Shown here one piece after another: positions 26,506 through 34,835 of a stretch of 64,000 bases of DNA (position 1 is the stretch's first letter; each line of letters starts with the position of its first letter). This stretch comes from Tolypothrix brevis GSE-NOS-MK-07-07A (GTDB lineage: Bacteria > Cyanobacteriota > Cyanobacteriia > Cyanobacteriales > Nostocaceae), in assembly GCA_019358985.1 (NCBI GenBank), contig JAHHIJ010000037.1, forward strand, positions 1 through 64,000, given 5' to 3'. Below the pieces are notes generated by a model, which was given only the letters and a program-made list of their open reading frames with translations, did no database searches and had not been told where the DNA came from. The translations under genes and the position numbers were made by a program.

Positions 26506-26999
26506 CTGTTATAGCCTCTTTCCACTTCAGATGACCAAATTACTGATATATTAAACAAATGTATACTTAGTTTCAAAAATACCACTTCTAGAGTCAAACT
26601 CCAAAATCGGTTAATTTCTGGATTTTATGTATTGAGTTAATTTACTAACTTTGATTTAGAATATCCTGTCTGTAAGTATACATAAACAGTAATTTCTCTA
26701 GATTTAGACAAAAATTACATATTTTCTTTCCGGGTTAACACTGAAGCTATTTCGGGGGTATTGTAATATTTGTTTCAACTTCTATTTACTTAGCTGGGCG
26801 ATTATTCTTTTTTTAAATCAAAGAAAACTGAGGCATTTACTGATTACGATGATGGTTGCCATGTGGTAAGTCACCAAATTGCTCACAAACATTTGGATTT
26901 GATGAAATTTATTTTATTAATAAAAATTTAATTTATGGCATAGCCCAGTTACCACCAAACATACATGGGTAACTGAGCCGTATTTAGTTGAAACGAGAG
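26506..26999. other. AT-rich intergenic region with one hairpin
   Basis: No ORF or family signature is visible in these 490 bases. The only structure is CAGTTACC...GGTAACTG (about 26947-26976), just downstream of the RHH gene, which may be its terminator. The rest presumably includes the kinase-gene promoter. Confidence 0.5.
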
Positions 27000-27338
27000 T
27001 TATCCAACCAAGCTTTCGACACTTAGAGGAACCATATCGCCATTCCTCGTCAGTCCTAACAACATAGGTTGTTGGGGTTGAATTAATTGACCTGTAAGCA
27101 CACAGCGTTCTTCTTGTTGAGCAGTAGCGGCTATGCTGGCTCGAATATCAGATCGCGAAAATCGGGGTTTCCACTCACCTGATTTTTGCTGGACATAATT
27201 CCAGAGTATATCTCGGATCAATGCCTGATATCCCTGGCTGCCGGCTAATTCTTTGAGTTTATCTTTTAGTTCGCGCTCCAGACGGATGCTGGTAACTTCC
27301 ATATCGGTGGTTGGCGTGCGAGCGATCGTATGCATCAC
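27000..27338 (-). CDS. Ribbon-helix-helix DNA-binding protein
   Basis: This 112-aa product has a CopG/MetJ-type ribbon-helix-helix in residues 13-52: the strand MEVTSIRLERELKDKLKEL, then helices around GYQALIRDILWNYVQ. The C-terminal 45 residues (EERCVLTGQLIQPQQPMLLG) are conserved-looking and not part of the DNA-binding fold. It could be a stand-alone regulator. The start may be the second Met. The target is unknown, and no toxin gene is adjacent. Confidence 0.75.
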   Translation of the reverse strand: MMHTIARTPTTDMEVTSIRLERELKDKLKELAGSQGYQALIRDILWNYVQQKSGEWKPRFSRSDIRASIAATAQQEERCVLTGQLIQPQQPMLLGLTRNGDMVPLSVESLVG

Positions 27339-27559
27339 TTTTTCTCCTTATAGGTATGGACAGGATAGTAATACAAGTGTAGTATGTTTAAAGGAATGTT
27401 CAATAGGTGAAATTTTCTGTGAAATTCGTTTACCCAAACTCTACTTCTTCGCGTGCTGCCAATTGCCGATTCAGTTGGGAATCAGCCGCTATGGGAGTGG
27501 AGTATTTATTTATGGGTGACCATCGCCATAATCAACGGCAAATCACAGAGGGTAATCAT

Positions 27560-27722
27560 GATTTTAGATTTCAGAGAATTAGTGGGCTGAATGCAGCACT
27601 AAAACCAAACCAAGCAAGCGGGAGGTACAGATAGCAAGATGCTGTACCGATATAAGACCAGAACACTTTCCGGTCAATTTCCAACCCCCGCTTCACAAAG
27701 AGAAGAAGCGGGGGTTTTTTAA
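27560..27722 (+). ncRNA. Structured leader or small RNA ending in an intrinsic terminator
   Basis: A strong Rho-independent terminator (CCCCCGCTTC 27685-27694 with GAAGCGGGGG 27705-27714, then six T) ends two bases before the AAGGAG of the HNH gene. Upstream are further hairpins: GGTACAG/CTGTACC at about 27622-27646, and GACC/GGTC at about 27657-27675. Either a small RNA ends here, or the HNH mRNA has a 5' leader controlled by termination. No known riboswitch consensus is recognised. The 5' boundary is a guess. Confidence 0.5.
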
Positions 27723-27736
27723 TAAGGAGTCAAGCT

Positions 27737-28258
27737 GTGACGATCGCTTTTAGGCAAGTGTTAGAGCAATCTGTGGTGGTTTTTTCGCAAAATTACTTGC
27801 CACTGTGTCGGGTAAATATCAAGCGGGCGATCGTGTTATTAGTAGCGGATAAAGCTGAACCGCTAGATTTTATTGCAGAAAGCGGATGGCAAGTCCGCTC
27901 ACCTAGCTTGGTACTTTATGTACCAAAACACATTCGCTTGAAAATCACTTCTAGTGAGCGTGTATGGAAAATTCCGCCGGTAAATCGGCGCGAAGTGTTG
28001 CGAAGAGACCATCACAGTTGCCAATATTGCGGTAGCAGCAAACATCTGACGCTGGATCATGTGATTCCGCGATCTAAAGGTGGTTTGCACACTTGGGATA
28101 ACGTAGTCACAGCTTGTGAAAAATGTAACTCCCGTAAAGGCGATCGCACTCTATTTGAGACTGGTATGCAACTGCGTACCAAGCCAAAAGCGCCAATTCA
28201 TCCGGCTATATCTTTTGCCGAACAGTTCTGGCGTTTTGAACAAGCAAACCTGGAATAA
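27737..28258 (+). CDS. HNH endonuclease
   Basis: This 173-aa protein has a C-terminal HNH domain: CQYCG (first Cys pair), LTLDHVIPRSKGG (D-H core), WDNVVTACEKCNSRKGDR (Asn and second Cys pair). The N-terminal 85 residues include VWKIPPVNRREVLRRDHHS, common in cyanobacterial HNH proteins. The GTG start has AAGGAG seven bases upstream. A terminator lies just before that ribosome site. The target is unknown; such genes are frequent in cyanobacteria and not obviously mobile. Confidence 0.9.
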   Translation: MTIAFRQVLEQSVVVFSQNYLPLCRVNIKRAIVLLVADKAEPLDFIAESGWQVRSPSLVLYVPKHIRLKITSSERVWKIPPVNRREVLRRDHHSCQYCGSSKHLTLDHVIPRSKGGLHTWDNVVTACEKCNSRKGDRTLFETGMQLRTKPKAPIHPAISFAEQFWRFEQANLE

Positions 28259-28274
28259 CAGGAGAGCATAAGGA

Positions 28275-28709
28275 ATGTTGAAATTAACTTACACTGAAAA
28301 AAGTTTTTACTTAGAGTGTTTAAATCAGTCACTGGAGCAATGGGTGCAAGGGCGAGTGATTTTGGCACTACGAGTCGGGCAACGTCTCTGCGTAGAACCC
28401 AGTACCGCTTCCTTTTTGCTTCCTGTGGATTTACCAGGAGTAGAAGCGTTAAAAGCTGAGGTGTTAAAAGCTCAGATAAAAGGTGACGTGTCAGAAATCA
28501 TGGCTTTGTCAGTTTGTGATGCCGAGTATTTAGAAGTTACTCTGCGGGGTTCTTGGATATCAAATGGTTCCGAGGATGCGGAGGGTGTCTTCGTCACAGC
28601 AATGAGCGATTCGCCTAACGGCGATAGCTTGTCTGCGACACGCACTGAGTTCTTTGTACACAAACTTTGGCAAGAAGCGCAAAAAAGTGCTTCCATCGTG
28701 AGCGAGTGA
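28275..28709 (+). CDS. Conserved cyanobacterial hypothetical protein (144 aa)
   Basis: This soluble protein opens with LKLTYTEKSFYLECLNQSLE and LALRVGQRLCVEPSTASFLL, a pattern I associate with a cyanobacteria-specific family that contains no named domain. It follows the HNH gene by 16 bases with AGGAG between, so the two are probably co-transcribed. It could assist the nuclease, but that is inference from position only. Confidence 0.7.
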   Translation: MLKLTYTEKSFYLECLNQSLEQWVQGRVILALRVGQRLCVEPSTASFLLPVDLPGVEALKAEVLKAQIKGDVSEIMALSVCDAEYLEVTLRGSWISNGSEDAEGVFVTAMSDSPNGDSLSATRTEFFVHKLWQEAQKSASIVSE

Positions 28710-28717
28710 AGAGGGGA

Positions 28718-28815
28718 TGGGGAGGACAAGGGGACAAGGGGACAAGGGGACAAGGGGGACAAAGAGGAATTTGCTTCCCCATCTCCCTCATCTCCCTCAT
28801 CTCCCTCATCCCCCC
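28718..28815. repeat. G-rich/C-rich low-complexity tandem repeats
   Basis: Four to five units of GGGGACAAG (about 28728-28765) are followed by four units of ATCTCCCTC-type sequence (about 28779-28812). This block fills the whole space between two convergent genes. Similar purine/pyrimidine blocks occur at 5412-5487 and 52679-52770. Confidence 0.85.
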
Positions 28816-28821
28816 CTCACC

Positions 28822-29643
28822 CTATCCCCCACTCTCTTTAAGGAGTTCGGGAACTGTGACAAATCGGTAGCCTTGCTGTTTAAGTCCGCTGATGATTTGT
28901 GGTAAGGCTTGCACAGTTCTTTGGCGATCGCCTCCACCATCGTGCATTAAGACAATCCCACCTGGTTTGGCATCTCTTAATACATTCTTCACAAATACTT
29001 GATATTTGGCGTGAGGATCGGTATCGGCGGAAGTCTGCGACCACATGACTACAGCGTATTTCTGGCTTTTGGCTACATCGGCTAATCCGTTATTTAAAAT
29101 GCCTCCAGGAGGACGAAATAAAGAAGTTTTGACTCCTGTAGTTTTATACATCAAATCAGCAGTCCGCTCAATTTCACTCTTTGCCGTGGCTTCATCCATC
29201 CGCTTATACCAATGATGCCAAGTATGGTTGCCAATGGCGTGTCCCTCAGCTACCTCTTGTTTAGCAAGTTCGGGATGTTGTTGTAAGGCTTGTCCTACCC
29301 AAAAGAATGTCGCTTTAACGTTATTTTCTTTCAGAATATCCAGTATTTGTACGGTTGTGTTTTGCCAGGGTCCATCATCAATAGTTAGAGCGATAACTTT
29401 CTCATTATTGCTGGGTTGCCCTTTATAAACTGTTTTGCCTTGATATTTAGCTGGAACGCTGAAGGTAAGGTTTTCTAGTTTAGCTGGTGATTGGGTGTCT
29501 TGGCTTTGTTGAGTTTGGGCAGCATGAAGCTTACTTGTAGTTAATTGCTCTTTTTTGCTTGGGGCAATACTACAAGCTGTTACAGAAAAGGCGATCGCGA
29601 CAACACCGAATATCTTTTGTCGCTTTGAATGGTTGTTTGTCAC
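28822..29643 (-). CDS. Polysaccharide deacetylase (NodB-domain lipoprotein)
   Basis: The 273-aa product has a lipobox-like N terminus (AFSVTACSIAPS, cleavage before Cys24) and a NodB/CE4 deacetylase domain from about residue 80. Catalytic motifs are all present: TIDDGPW (Asp-Asp), HTWHH (metal His pair), RPPGG and LMHDGG. It should remove acetyl groups from peptidoglycan or extracellular polysaccharide at the cell envelope. It stands alone; the gene end abuts the low-complexity block. Confidence 0.92.
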   Translation of the reverse strand: MTNNHSKRQKIFGVVAIAFSVTACSIAPSKKEQLTTSKLHAAQTQQSQDTQSPAKLENLTFSVPAKYQGKTVYKGQPSNNEKVIALTIDDGPWQNTTVQILDILKENNVKATFFWVGQALQQHPELAKQEVAEGHAIGNHTWHHWYKRMDEATAKSEIERTADLMYKTTGVKTSLFRPPGGILNNGLADVAKSQKYAVVMWSQTSADTDPHAKYQVFVKNVLRDAKPGGIVLMHDGGGDRQRTVQALPQIISGLKQQGYRFVTVPELLKESGG

Positions 29644-29732
29644 GTCAGTTTACCAAAAACTCACCCAATCATAAGCTGTAGTCACACTTTATTAGATGCG
29701 TTTATTAGTTCAAAGTCAGATAAAGCGGCAAA

Positions 29733-29760
29733 ATGTAGGTTCGAGTCCTGCCTCCCCAGT
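29733..29760 (+). pseudogene. 3' half of a tRNA (T-arm and acceptor only)
   Basis: GTAGGTTCGAGTCCTGCCTC then CCCAG is a T-arm plus acceptor 3' strand. The preceding 45 bases do not form a D-arm, an anticodon arm or the 5' acceptor strand. It is a broken tRNA at the head of the array. A hairpin CTGCTCT/AGAGCAG (29762-29785) follows. Confidence 0.65.
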
Positions 29761-29794
29761 TCTGCTCTATCACATGAGAGAGCAGGTAAATTAT

Positions 29795-29869
29795 GCTCCT
29801 GTAGCCCAATTGGAACGAGGCGCTGATCTTAAAAATCAGATGGTACTGGTTCAAATCCAGTCAGGAGCA
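29795..29869 (+). tRNA. Class-I tRNA with anticodon UAA (nominally Leu)
   Basis: The 75-nt cloverleaf has acceptor GCTCCTG/CAGGAGC, D-arm GCCC...AGGC, anticodon stem CTGAT/ATCAG with loop CTTAAAA (anticodon TAA), a five-base variable loop ATGGT, and T-arm ACTGG/CCAGT with TTCAAAT. The anticodon reads UUA, yet bacterial tRNA-Leu normally has a long variable arm, which is absent here. The body is nearly identical to the tRNA at 29951. Amino-acid identity is therefore open. Confidence 0.85.
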
Positions 29870-29873
29870 TGAA

Positions 29874-29947
29874 CGGGATGTGGCGCAACTTGGTAGCGCG
29901 GCGGCTTTGGGAGCCGAAGGTCGCAGGTTCAAATCCTGCCATCCCGA
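29874..29947 (+). tRNA. tRNA-Pro(UGG)
   Basis: The 74-nt tRNA has acceptor CGGGATG/CATCCCG, anticodon loop TTTGGGA (anticodon TGG) and T-arm GCAGG/CCTGC with TTCAAAT. It is four bases after the previous tRNA and three bases before the next, so the transcript must be cut at very short spacers. CCA is not encoded. Confidence 0.92.
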
Positions 29948-29950
29948 TAT

Positions 29951-30025
29951 GCCCCTGTAGCCCAATTGGAACGAGGTGCTTCGCTTAGAACGAAGAGGTT
30001 GCTGGTTCAAGTCCAGTCAGGGGTA
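29951..30025 (+). tRNA. Class-I tRNA with anticodon UAG (nominally Leu)
   Basis: The 75-nt tRNA has acceptor GCCCCTG/CAGGGGT (G-U at the end), discriminator A, anticodon stem CTTCG/CGAAG with loop CTTAGAA (anticodon TAG, reading CUA), a short variable loop and T-arm GCTGG/CCAGT. Outside the anticodon arm it matches the 29795 tRNA almost base for base. It lacks the long variable arm expected for bacterial Leu tRNAs. Confidence 0.85.
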
Positions 30026-30109
30026 TTGGTGATATCGCGGGGATAGAACAACAGTGGCTCGGTACTGATAACACAGAGTTAGGCGAGAGCGTACCTCCCA
30101 GGTGGATTT
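30026..30109 (+). other. tRNA-like degenerate segment between array tRNAs
   Basis: This 84-base gap contains CGCGGGG, a D-arm-like stretch and a CTGATAA loop-like sequence, which recall an Ile/Met-type tRNA. No proper T-arm or acceptor pairing is found. It may be a decayed array member. Confidence 0.3.
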
Positions 30110-30182
30110 GGGATCGTCGTCTAATGGCTAAGGCTTTCGGCTTCTACCCGAATAATTGGGGGTTCAAGTCCCTCCGATCCCG
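30110..30182 (+). tRNA. tRNA-Arg(UCU)
   Basis: The 73-nt tRNA has acceptor GGGATCG/CGATCCC, discriminator G, anticodon stem TTCGG/CCGAA with loop CTTCTAC (anticodon TCT), and T-arm GGGGG...CCCTC with TTCAAGT. A hairpin GTCTGC/GCAGAC lies in the 48-base spacer before tRNA-Lys. Confidence 0.92.
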
Positions 30183-30230
30183 TTATCCCTTGTCTGCCGG
30201 ATGCAGACTAGTCTTAGTATCTCCATTTAT

Positions 30231-30302
30231 GGGTGGTTGGCATAACGGTTGTGCAGCTGGCTTTTAACCAGCACTACATAGGTTCGACTCCTATACCACC
30301 CA
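30231..30302 (+). tRNA. tRNA-Lys(UUU)
   Basis: The 72-nt tRNA has acceptor GGGTGGT/ACCACCC, discriminator A, anticodon stem GCTGG/CCAGC with loop CTTTTAA (anticodon TTT), and T-arm ATAGG/CCTAT with TTCGACT. It is the last array member; TTTTTAATTA follows and may serve as terminator. Confidence 0.93.
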
Positions 30303-30888
30303 TTTTTAATTAATAGAATTTAATTTTATTTTTAGGATTAAATTTTAGATTAGAGAAAATACTTTTGTCACGGTTACAATTAAATTATCTGTCTCTAAAC
30401 GAAAAATGATTTAGAGGCGACATCTTTATTACATCTGTTAAGCAGTTGATAAATAATTACTTTATGACTATAAATCAATTAAGTTTAATATCATCTACAT
30501 CTATATCTATAGTAGACAGACCAAAATCGAATTAAGTTTATCTATCTATAGAGTGATTCTGTTGCGAATATAAACAAATAAAATTTCAGTCTACGGGTCG
30601 ATTCAAATGTTAGGGTTTTAGAAGTATAAAAAAATAAGCGAACCTTGAAAGAAGAATCTTAATGTTACCCGCAATACTTTTAGAGAAAAGTCACGGTTGA
30701 TTTGCTTGTTTACACTTACTTAGCCGATGCGGAACATACAGCCCTTCTCTTCACAAGGTTTGTAGAGCAAGAACGTAAAGATAGAAGTACAGCTTGATAA
30801 TTTGAGCAATCAAATTGACTAGCTAAAGGCATAGGCTCCTCTATCAAATTAAAAGTTCTGCGTTAGTTCTGTTATCGAGGATTTAAAA
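30303..30888. other. AT-rich intergenic region
   Basis: These 585 bases have no ORF, tRNA or repeat that I can name. GAGG about ten bases before the next ATG is the ribosome site. The long upstream region could hold regulated promoters for the stress-type gene that follows, but none is recognisable. Confidence 0.5.
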
Positions 30889-31248
30889 ATGAAAATAATT
30901 GCTTTTGTTTCGTCTCTAGTACGTCCCGTGCGCTTTCTAGTTGTTGCTTTTACCTGTGCCTTATTGCTTTTAACTAACGCTTTTCCGGCTTTGGCGATCG
31001 GTACTACTAAAAGCGCTCCGACTGAAGCTACCGATCAGCTAAATCAAATTCAGCGTAAGACTGATGAAAAAGCTACAGAGCCTCCTCTTGGACGGGAAGA
31101 GACTCAAGCAGAAACATCTCAGGGACTTAACGAAGTTCAGGGAGATGCTGACATGGATAAAATGAAGCGTCCTGAGAATTCACAAAATGCTACCACTGTG
31201 AAAGATGAAGTGGAGAATTTTCTGGAAAAGGTTACAGGTAATAAGTAA
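30889..31248 (+). CDS. Low-temperature-induced-type small exported protein
   Basis: This 119-aa protein has a clear signal peptide (residues 1-36: hydrophobic VVAFTCALLLLTNAFPALA, cleavage after Ala-Leu-Ala). The hydrophilic mature part contains GLNEVQGDADMDKMKRPENS and ends in an amphipathic VKDEVENFLEKVTG helix. I recognise this as the cyanobacterial 'low temperature-induced protein' family, a stress-linked group without known biochemistry. Its neighbour downstream is a Dps protein, which fits a stress locus. Confidence 0.75.
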   Translation: MKIIAFVSSLVRPVRFLVVAFTCALLLLTNAFPALAIGTTKSAPTEATDQLNQIQRKTDEKATEPPLGREETQAETSQGLNEVQGDADMDKMKRPENSQNATTVKDEVENFLEKVTGNK

Positions 31249-31383
31249 GCGAGTTTAGATCCTTCACAATCTAAATATCTTTCTCAAAGTAGATTTTAGT
31301 GTTTTTTATTGCAGACATCTTGATTACTGATTGTAATCGAGGTGTCTATTACTATTTGTTATAGCAAATCTATAAAAGAACTA

Positions 31384-31453
31384 GAGACGTAGCAATGCTA
31401 CGTCTCTACAAGGGTTTAGGGCAACGTATAATTAAATTCTGGAGACGTCTAAA
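31384..31453. repeat. Partial MITE-family copy (inverted)
   Basis: The copy contains the palindrome GTAGC-AAT-GCTAC with TAGAGACG/CGTCTCTA arms, then AAGGGTTTAGGGCAACG (reverse complement of the CGTTGCCCCAAACCCTTG segment at 32198) and the end GGAGACGTCTA. The opposite terminal repeat is missing. It belongs to the family at 19261 and 32170. The rest of 31249-31605 is AT-rich, without features. Confidence 0.7.
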
Positions 31454-31605
31454 GAATAAATGGCATCAGAAATGTTAAAATACTTACAAATATATAATTA
31501 TTCCTTTGAGAATCTATTTGGCTTTCATAATACTTCCTTAGGTTGATGTTGGTTGGGGGTAAATTGGTGAACCTAGAAAGAGAGTTAGCCTAGAGATTGA
31601 AAATT

Positions 31606-32145
31606 ATGCGTAAGTTAAACATTGGTTTGACAGAAGAACAACGTCAAGGTGTAATCAACCTGTTGAATCAAGATTTGGCAGATGCCTATTTACTCTTAGT
31701 GAAAACGAAGAAGTTTCACTGGGATGTCGTCGGACCTCAGTTTCGCAGTCTGCACCTACTTTGGGAAGAACACTACACAGCATTAACTGAAAGTATCGAT
31801 TCAGTAGCAGAACGGGTTCGTGCTTTGGGTGGTTATCCAATTGGCACTATGGAAGGATTTCTGAAGGTTGCTTCACTTAAAGAGCAACCTAATAACGTTC
31901 CCTTAGCAACTGAGATGGTGGCTCTACTGGTACACGATCACGAGCAGGTCATTCGCAATTTACGCGACCATATAGACCAGTCTAGTGAAAATTTCCATGA
32001 TGAGGGAACTGCTGACTTCTTGACTGGATTGATGGAAGCTCATGAAAAAATGGCTTGGATGCTGCGCTCGTTTATCGAAGGGGAAGCATTGCAATCAGAT
32101 GGTAGTCAGCAAGCAGCAGGAATCAAAACACCTGTTGGTGTGTAA
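31606..32145 (+). CDS. dps: Dps-family ferritin-like protein
   Basis: This 179-aa member of the Dps family forms hollow dodecamers that oxidise Fe2+ with H2O2 and protect DNA. The ferroxidase ligands are in the conserved stretch FHWDVVGPQFRSLHLLWEEHY and IDSVAERVRALGG, giving the His, Asp and Glu at dimer interfaces. The ATG at 31606 (MRKLNIGL) is preferred over a TTG at 31597. The C-terminal tail of about 15 residues is unstructured. The upstream neighbour is a stress-type exported protein. Confidence 0.95.
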   Translation: MRKLNIGLTEEQRQGVINLLNQDLADAYLLLVKTKKFHWDVVGPQFRSLHLLWEEHYTALTESIDSVAERVRALGGYPIGTMEGFLKVASLKEQPNNVPLATEMVALLVHDHEQVIRNLRDHIDQSSENFHDEGTADFLTGLMEAHEKMAWMLRSFIEGEALQSDGSQQAAGIKTPVGV

Positions 32146-32169
32146 GCGCAAGCAGATATAGCGTTATAA

Positions 32170-32401
32170 TAGACATCGACCGAATTGAACTATGCGTTGC
32201 CCCAAACCCTTGTAGAGACGTAGCAGTGCTACGTCTCTACATTGTTTGTAGCAGTGCTACGTCTCTACATTGTTTGTAGCAGTGCTACGTCTCTACATTG
32301 TTTGTAGCAGTGCTACGTCTCTACATTGTTTGTAGCAGTGCTACGTCTCTACATTGTTTGTAGCAGTGCTACGTCTCTACATTGTTTTCTGGAGATGTCT
32401 A
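32170..32401. mobile_element. MITE-family element with internal 28-bp tandem expansion
   Basis: It begins TAGACATC (32170) and ends GGAGATGTCTA (32391-32401), sharing the internal CTATGCGTTGCCCCAAACCC with the 19261 element. The centre has been amplified: six 28-bp units TAGCAGTGCTACGTCTCTAC plus ATTGTTTG run from 32221 to 32388. Each unit contains half of the element's internal palindrome. Confidence 0.8.
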
Positions 32402-32590
32402 ATGTCTGATTAGAAGATAGCAGATGCGGGAAGAGAAAATATTCCCGCATCTTCCATCTCTAGACTTTCCTTAAATATTTTTTATTTGCTCAACGCTTTG
32501 CGGAGTTCCGCAGAGTGTGGTGGGTAATTGACTCAGGGCTGCTAGATTAGAGATAGGTTCGCCACTAAAAAAACTTACCAACGGATACGG

Positions 32591-34786
32591 ATGGTTTGTA
32601 TGAAGAGCAAAAATCCGCTCGTCTACTCTAACCTAGTCTGGGGCTTTCCCCGTGGAGCTTCTATACGAAAATCAACTCAAAGCGGCTCTAGGCGCGTTTC
32701 TGCTTTAATATTGAGAAGCGCGATCGCCTTTTCGACTTTTGTGCTGTCTGTTGGTGTTGCTAGAAGTCAACCTGCGTCAGAGGTTTCTCCCCCACGAACC
32801 CCAACGACTATATCGAATGGAGACGAAGAGGTGCGAATTCAACGGCAAGTGCAATCTGAAGTCCATCGCGCTCTAAGTCGTAGAACTATCCAAAGCAACG
32901 TCTGGCTAGTTATATTAACTTTACTTCCGGTGAGTGCGATCGCTTCACTTTGGCTATTTCGTCAAGCTGTAATTCGTGCGATCGCTGATAGAGTGATGAA
33001 ACAGCTACAGGGAGTTGAACAATTACAAAATAAATTAAGTTCTGTTAAGCAATCATCGGAAAATATTATACAACAAGTTAAAAATACTACCCATCAATTA
33101 GAAACAGAAGCCGCAGCACTAAAAGAAAAGATCAAAGTAGAAAAAGATAATTTATCTGGATTGACATCGGAATTATTATCAAGACAAAAATTATTAGTAG
33201 AATTAGATATTAAAATCAAAACGGCTAAACAAAAAGTAGCAAATTTAGAAATTGATTTTGCTTCTCAATTATCTCAGTTACAGTCAGATGCTCAAAGACA
33301 AAAAGATATAACGTTAAATAATTTATTAATTTTAGAATCTTCTGGTGCAGAGAAAGTTTCCGAATTACAGTTGGATGTTGAAAAACAAAAAATTCGCTTT
33401 TTGGAAAATCTAGAACATCTCAATTTAGAGTTGACATCTCAAGTGTCAGGAACGCAACAACAAAAAGATGCCACCCTGGAGAATTTACAAAGCATACAAT
33501 CAGAGTTTACATCTCAAATATCAAAAATCCAGTCAGAAACTCAACAGCAAAAAGATGTTACCCTGGAGAATTTGAAAAAAGTAGAAGCAGAATTACAATA
33601 TCAAGTATTAGAAACTCAACAGCAAAAAGATGTCACCCTGGAGAATCTGAAAAAAGTAGAAGTAGAATTCCAATCTCAAGTGTTAGAATTCCAGTCAGAA
33701 ACTCAACAGCAAAAAAATAAATATGTTGAAACTTTAGAAAAAACATATTTGGAATATTTTTCTAACTGGCAAGAAAATGCTGAACATCGAAAAGAGTTAA
33801 TTATAGATAATTTAGAAAAATCAGGTTTAGATTTTATTTCTAAATTCCAAAGAAATGCAGAAAAAGAAAAGTCTATAATCCTGAAAAATCTAGAGAAATT
33901 AGAGTCAGATGTAGCTCAAATTTATAAATTACAGATAAATGCTCAAGAAAAAAAAGAACAAGTTTCGGAAAGTTTACAACCATTAATTCAAGAAACGCTA
34001 AATCGTGCAGTTGAAGAAAAAATACACGAATCTAAACAGCCAGAAGTATTAGAAGAAGCTGTATCTCCTCGGCTGAAATTAACTGCGGATGATTACCTGG
34101 AAAAAGGAGAGATTCTCTTATCAGAAAAACGCTATGAAGACGCGATCGCCTGCTATAATAAAGCAGTTAAAATCGAACCGGAGAAAGCTGTTGCTTGGTT
34201 TAAGCTAGGTATTGCTAATTCGAGGGTGAAACGATACAATGATGCCATCGCCTGCTATGATAAAGCAATTGAACTGAAACCAGATTATCATCAAGCATGG
34301 CGCGATCGCGGTGTTGCTTTGGGAAATTTGCGACACCATCAAGAAGCTTTTATCTCCTTTGATAAAGCCACGCAATTTAAAAAAGATGATGCAGTAGCTT
34401 GGTTAAATCGAGGTTTAGCGCTAGAAGAGTTGGAAGAATATGATATTGCGATCGCATCTTTTGATAAAGTTATAGAATTGAAGCCAGATTCATACAAAGC
34501 TTGGAATCACCGAGGTTATGGCTTAGTTAGACTAGGATATGATGAGGAAGCGCTCTTATGCTTCGATAAAGCCCTTTCAATTCAACCTGACTATGCTAAT
34601 GCATATTACAACAAAGCAGCCTGTTATGCGCTACAAAGAAAAGTTGAATTAGCCATAGAAAATCTGCAAACAGCAATTGACTTGAATCCAAGTTATAAGG
34701 AAGATGCAGAAACTGACATAGATTTTGATGAGATTGCACAAGACAAGCGCTTTGGGCAATTAATTGCGTCGCTTCCCGCAGATTAG
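32591..34786 (+). CDS. Membrane-anchored coiled-coil protein with C-terminal TPRs
   Basis: This 731-aa protein has a hydrophobic N-terminal segment (about 45-60, signal-like) and a membrane helix near 105-125 (VWLVILTLLPVSAIASLWLF). A long coiled coil spans about 140-480, and six TPR units fill about 500-720 (for example YNDAIACYDKAIELKPD). The coiled coil contains repeated QQQKDVTLENLKKVE blocks. The TPR domain probably faces the cytoplasm or periplasm and binds partners; no enzyme domain is present. ATG 32591 is the track-supported start, with a second ATG at 32600. Confidence 0.8.
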   Translation: MVCMKSKNPLVYSNLVWGFPRGASIRKSTQSGSRRVSALILRSAIAFSTFVLSVGVARSQPASEVSPPRTPTTISNGDEEVRIQRQVQSEVHRALSRRTIQSNVWLVILTLLPVSAIASLWLFRQAVIRAIADRVMKQLQGVEQLQNKLSSVKQSSENIIQQVKNTTHQLETEAAALKEKIKVEKDNLSGLTSELLSRQKLLVELDIKIKTAKQKVANLEIDFASQLSQLQSDAQRQKDITLNNLLILESSGAEKVSELQLDVEKQKIRFLENLEHLNLELTSQVSGTQQQKDATLENLQSIQSEFTSQISKIQSETQQQKDVTLENLKKVEAELQYQVLETQQQKDVTLENLKKVEVEFQSQVLEFQSETQQQKNKYVETLEKTYLEYFSNWQENAEHRKELIIDNLEKSGLDFISKFQRNAEKEKSIILKNLEKLESDVAQIYKLQINAQEKKEQVSESLQPLIQETLNRAVEEKIHESKQPEVLEEAVSPRLKLTADDYLEKGEILLSEKRYEDAIACYNKAVKIEPEKAVAWFKLGIANSRVKRYNDAIACYDKAIELKPDYHQAWRDRGVALGNLRHHQEAFISFDKATQFKKDDAVAWLNRGLALEELEEYDIAIASFDKVIELKPDSYKAWNHRGYGLVRLGYDEEALLCFDKALSIQPDYANAYYNKAACYALQRKVELAIENLQTAIDLNPSYKEDAETDIDFDEIAQDKRFGQLIASLPAD

Positions 34787-34835
34787 GCTGATTATTGCAT
34801 TTAATTTTTCGCGTTGTATAATTTTACCATGAATC

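Noticed and set aside
27560-27722. tmRNA, 6S RNA or RNase P RNA
   Set aside because: None of the diagnostic segments of these RNAs is present; the region is too short for tmRNA or RNase P RNA.
32221-32388. Six 28-bp repeats of CRISPR-like length
   Set aside because: The units follow each other without spacers and lie inside a MITE-type element.
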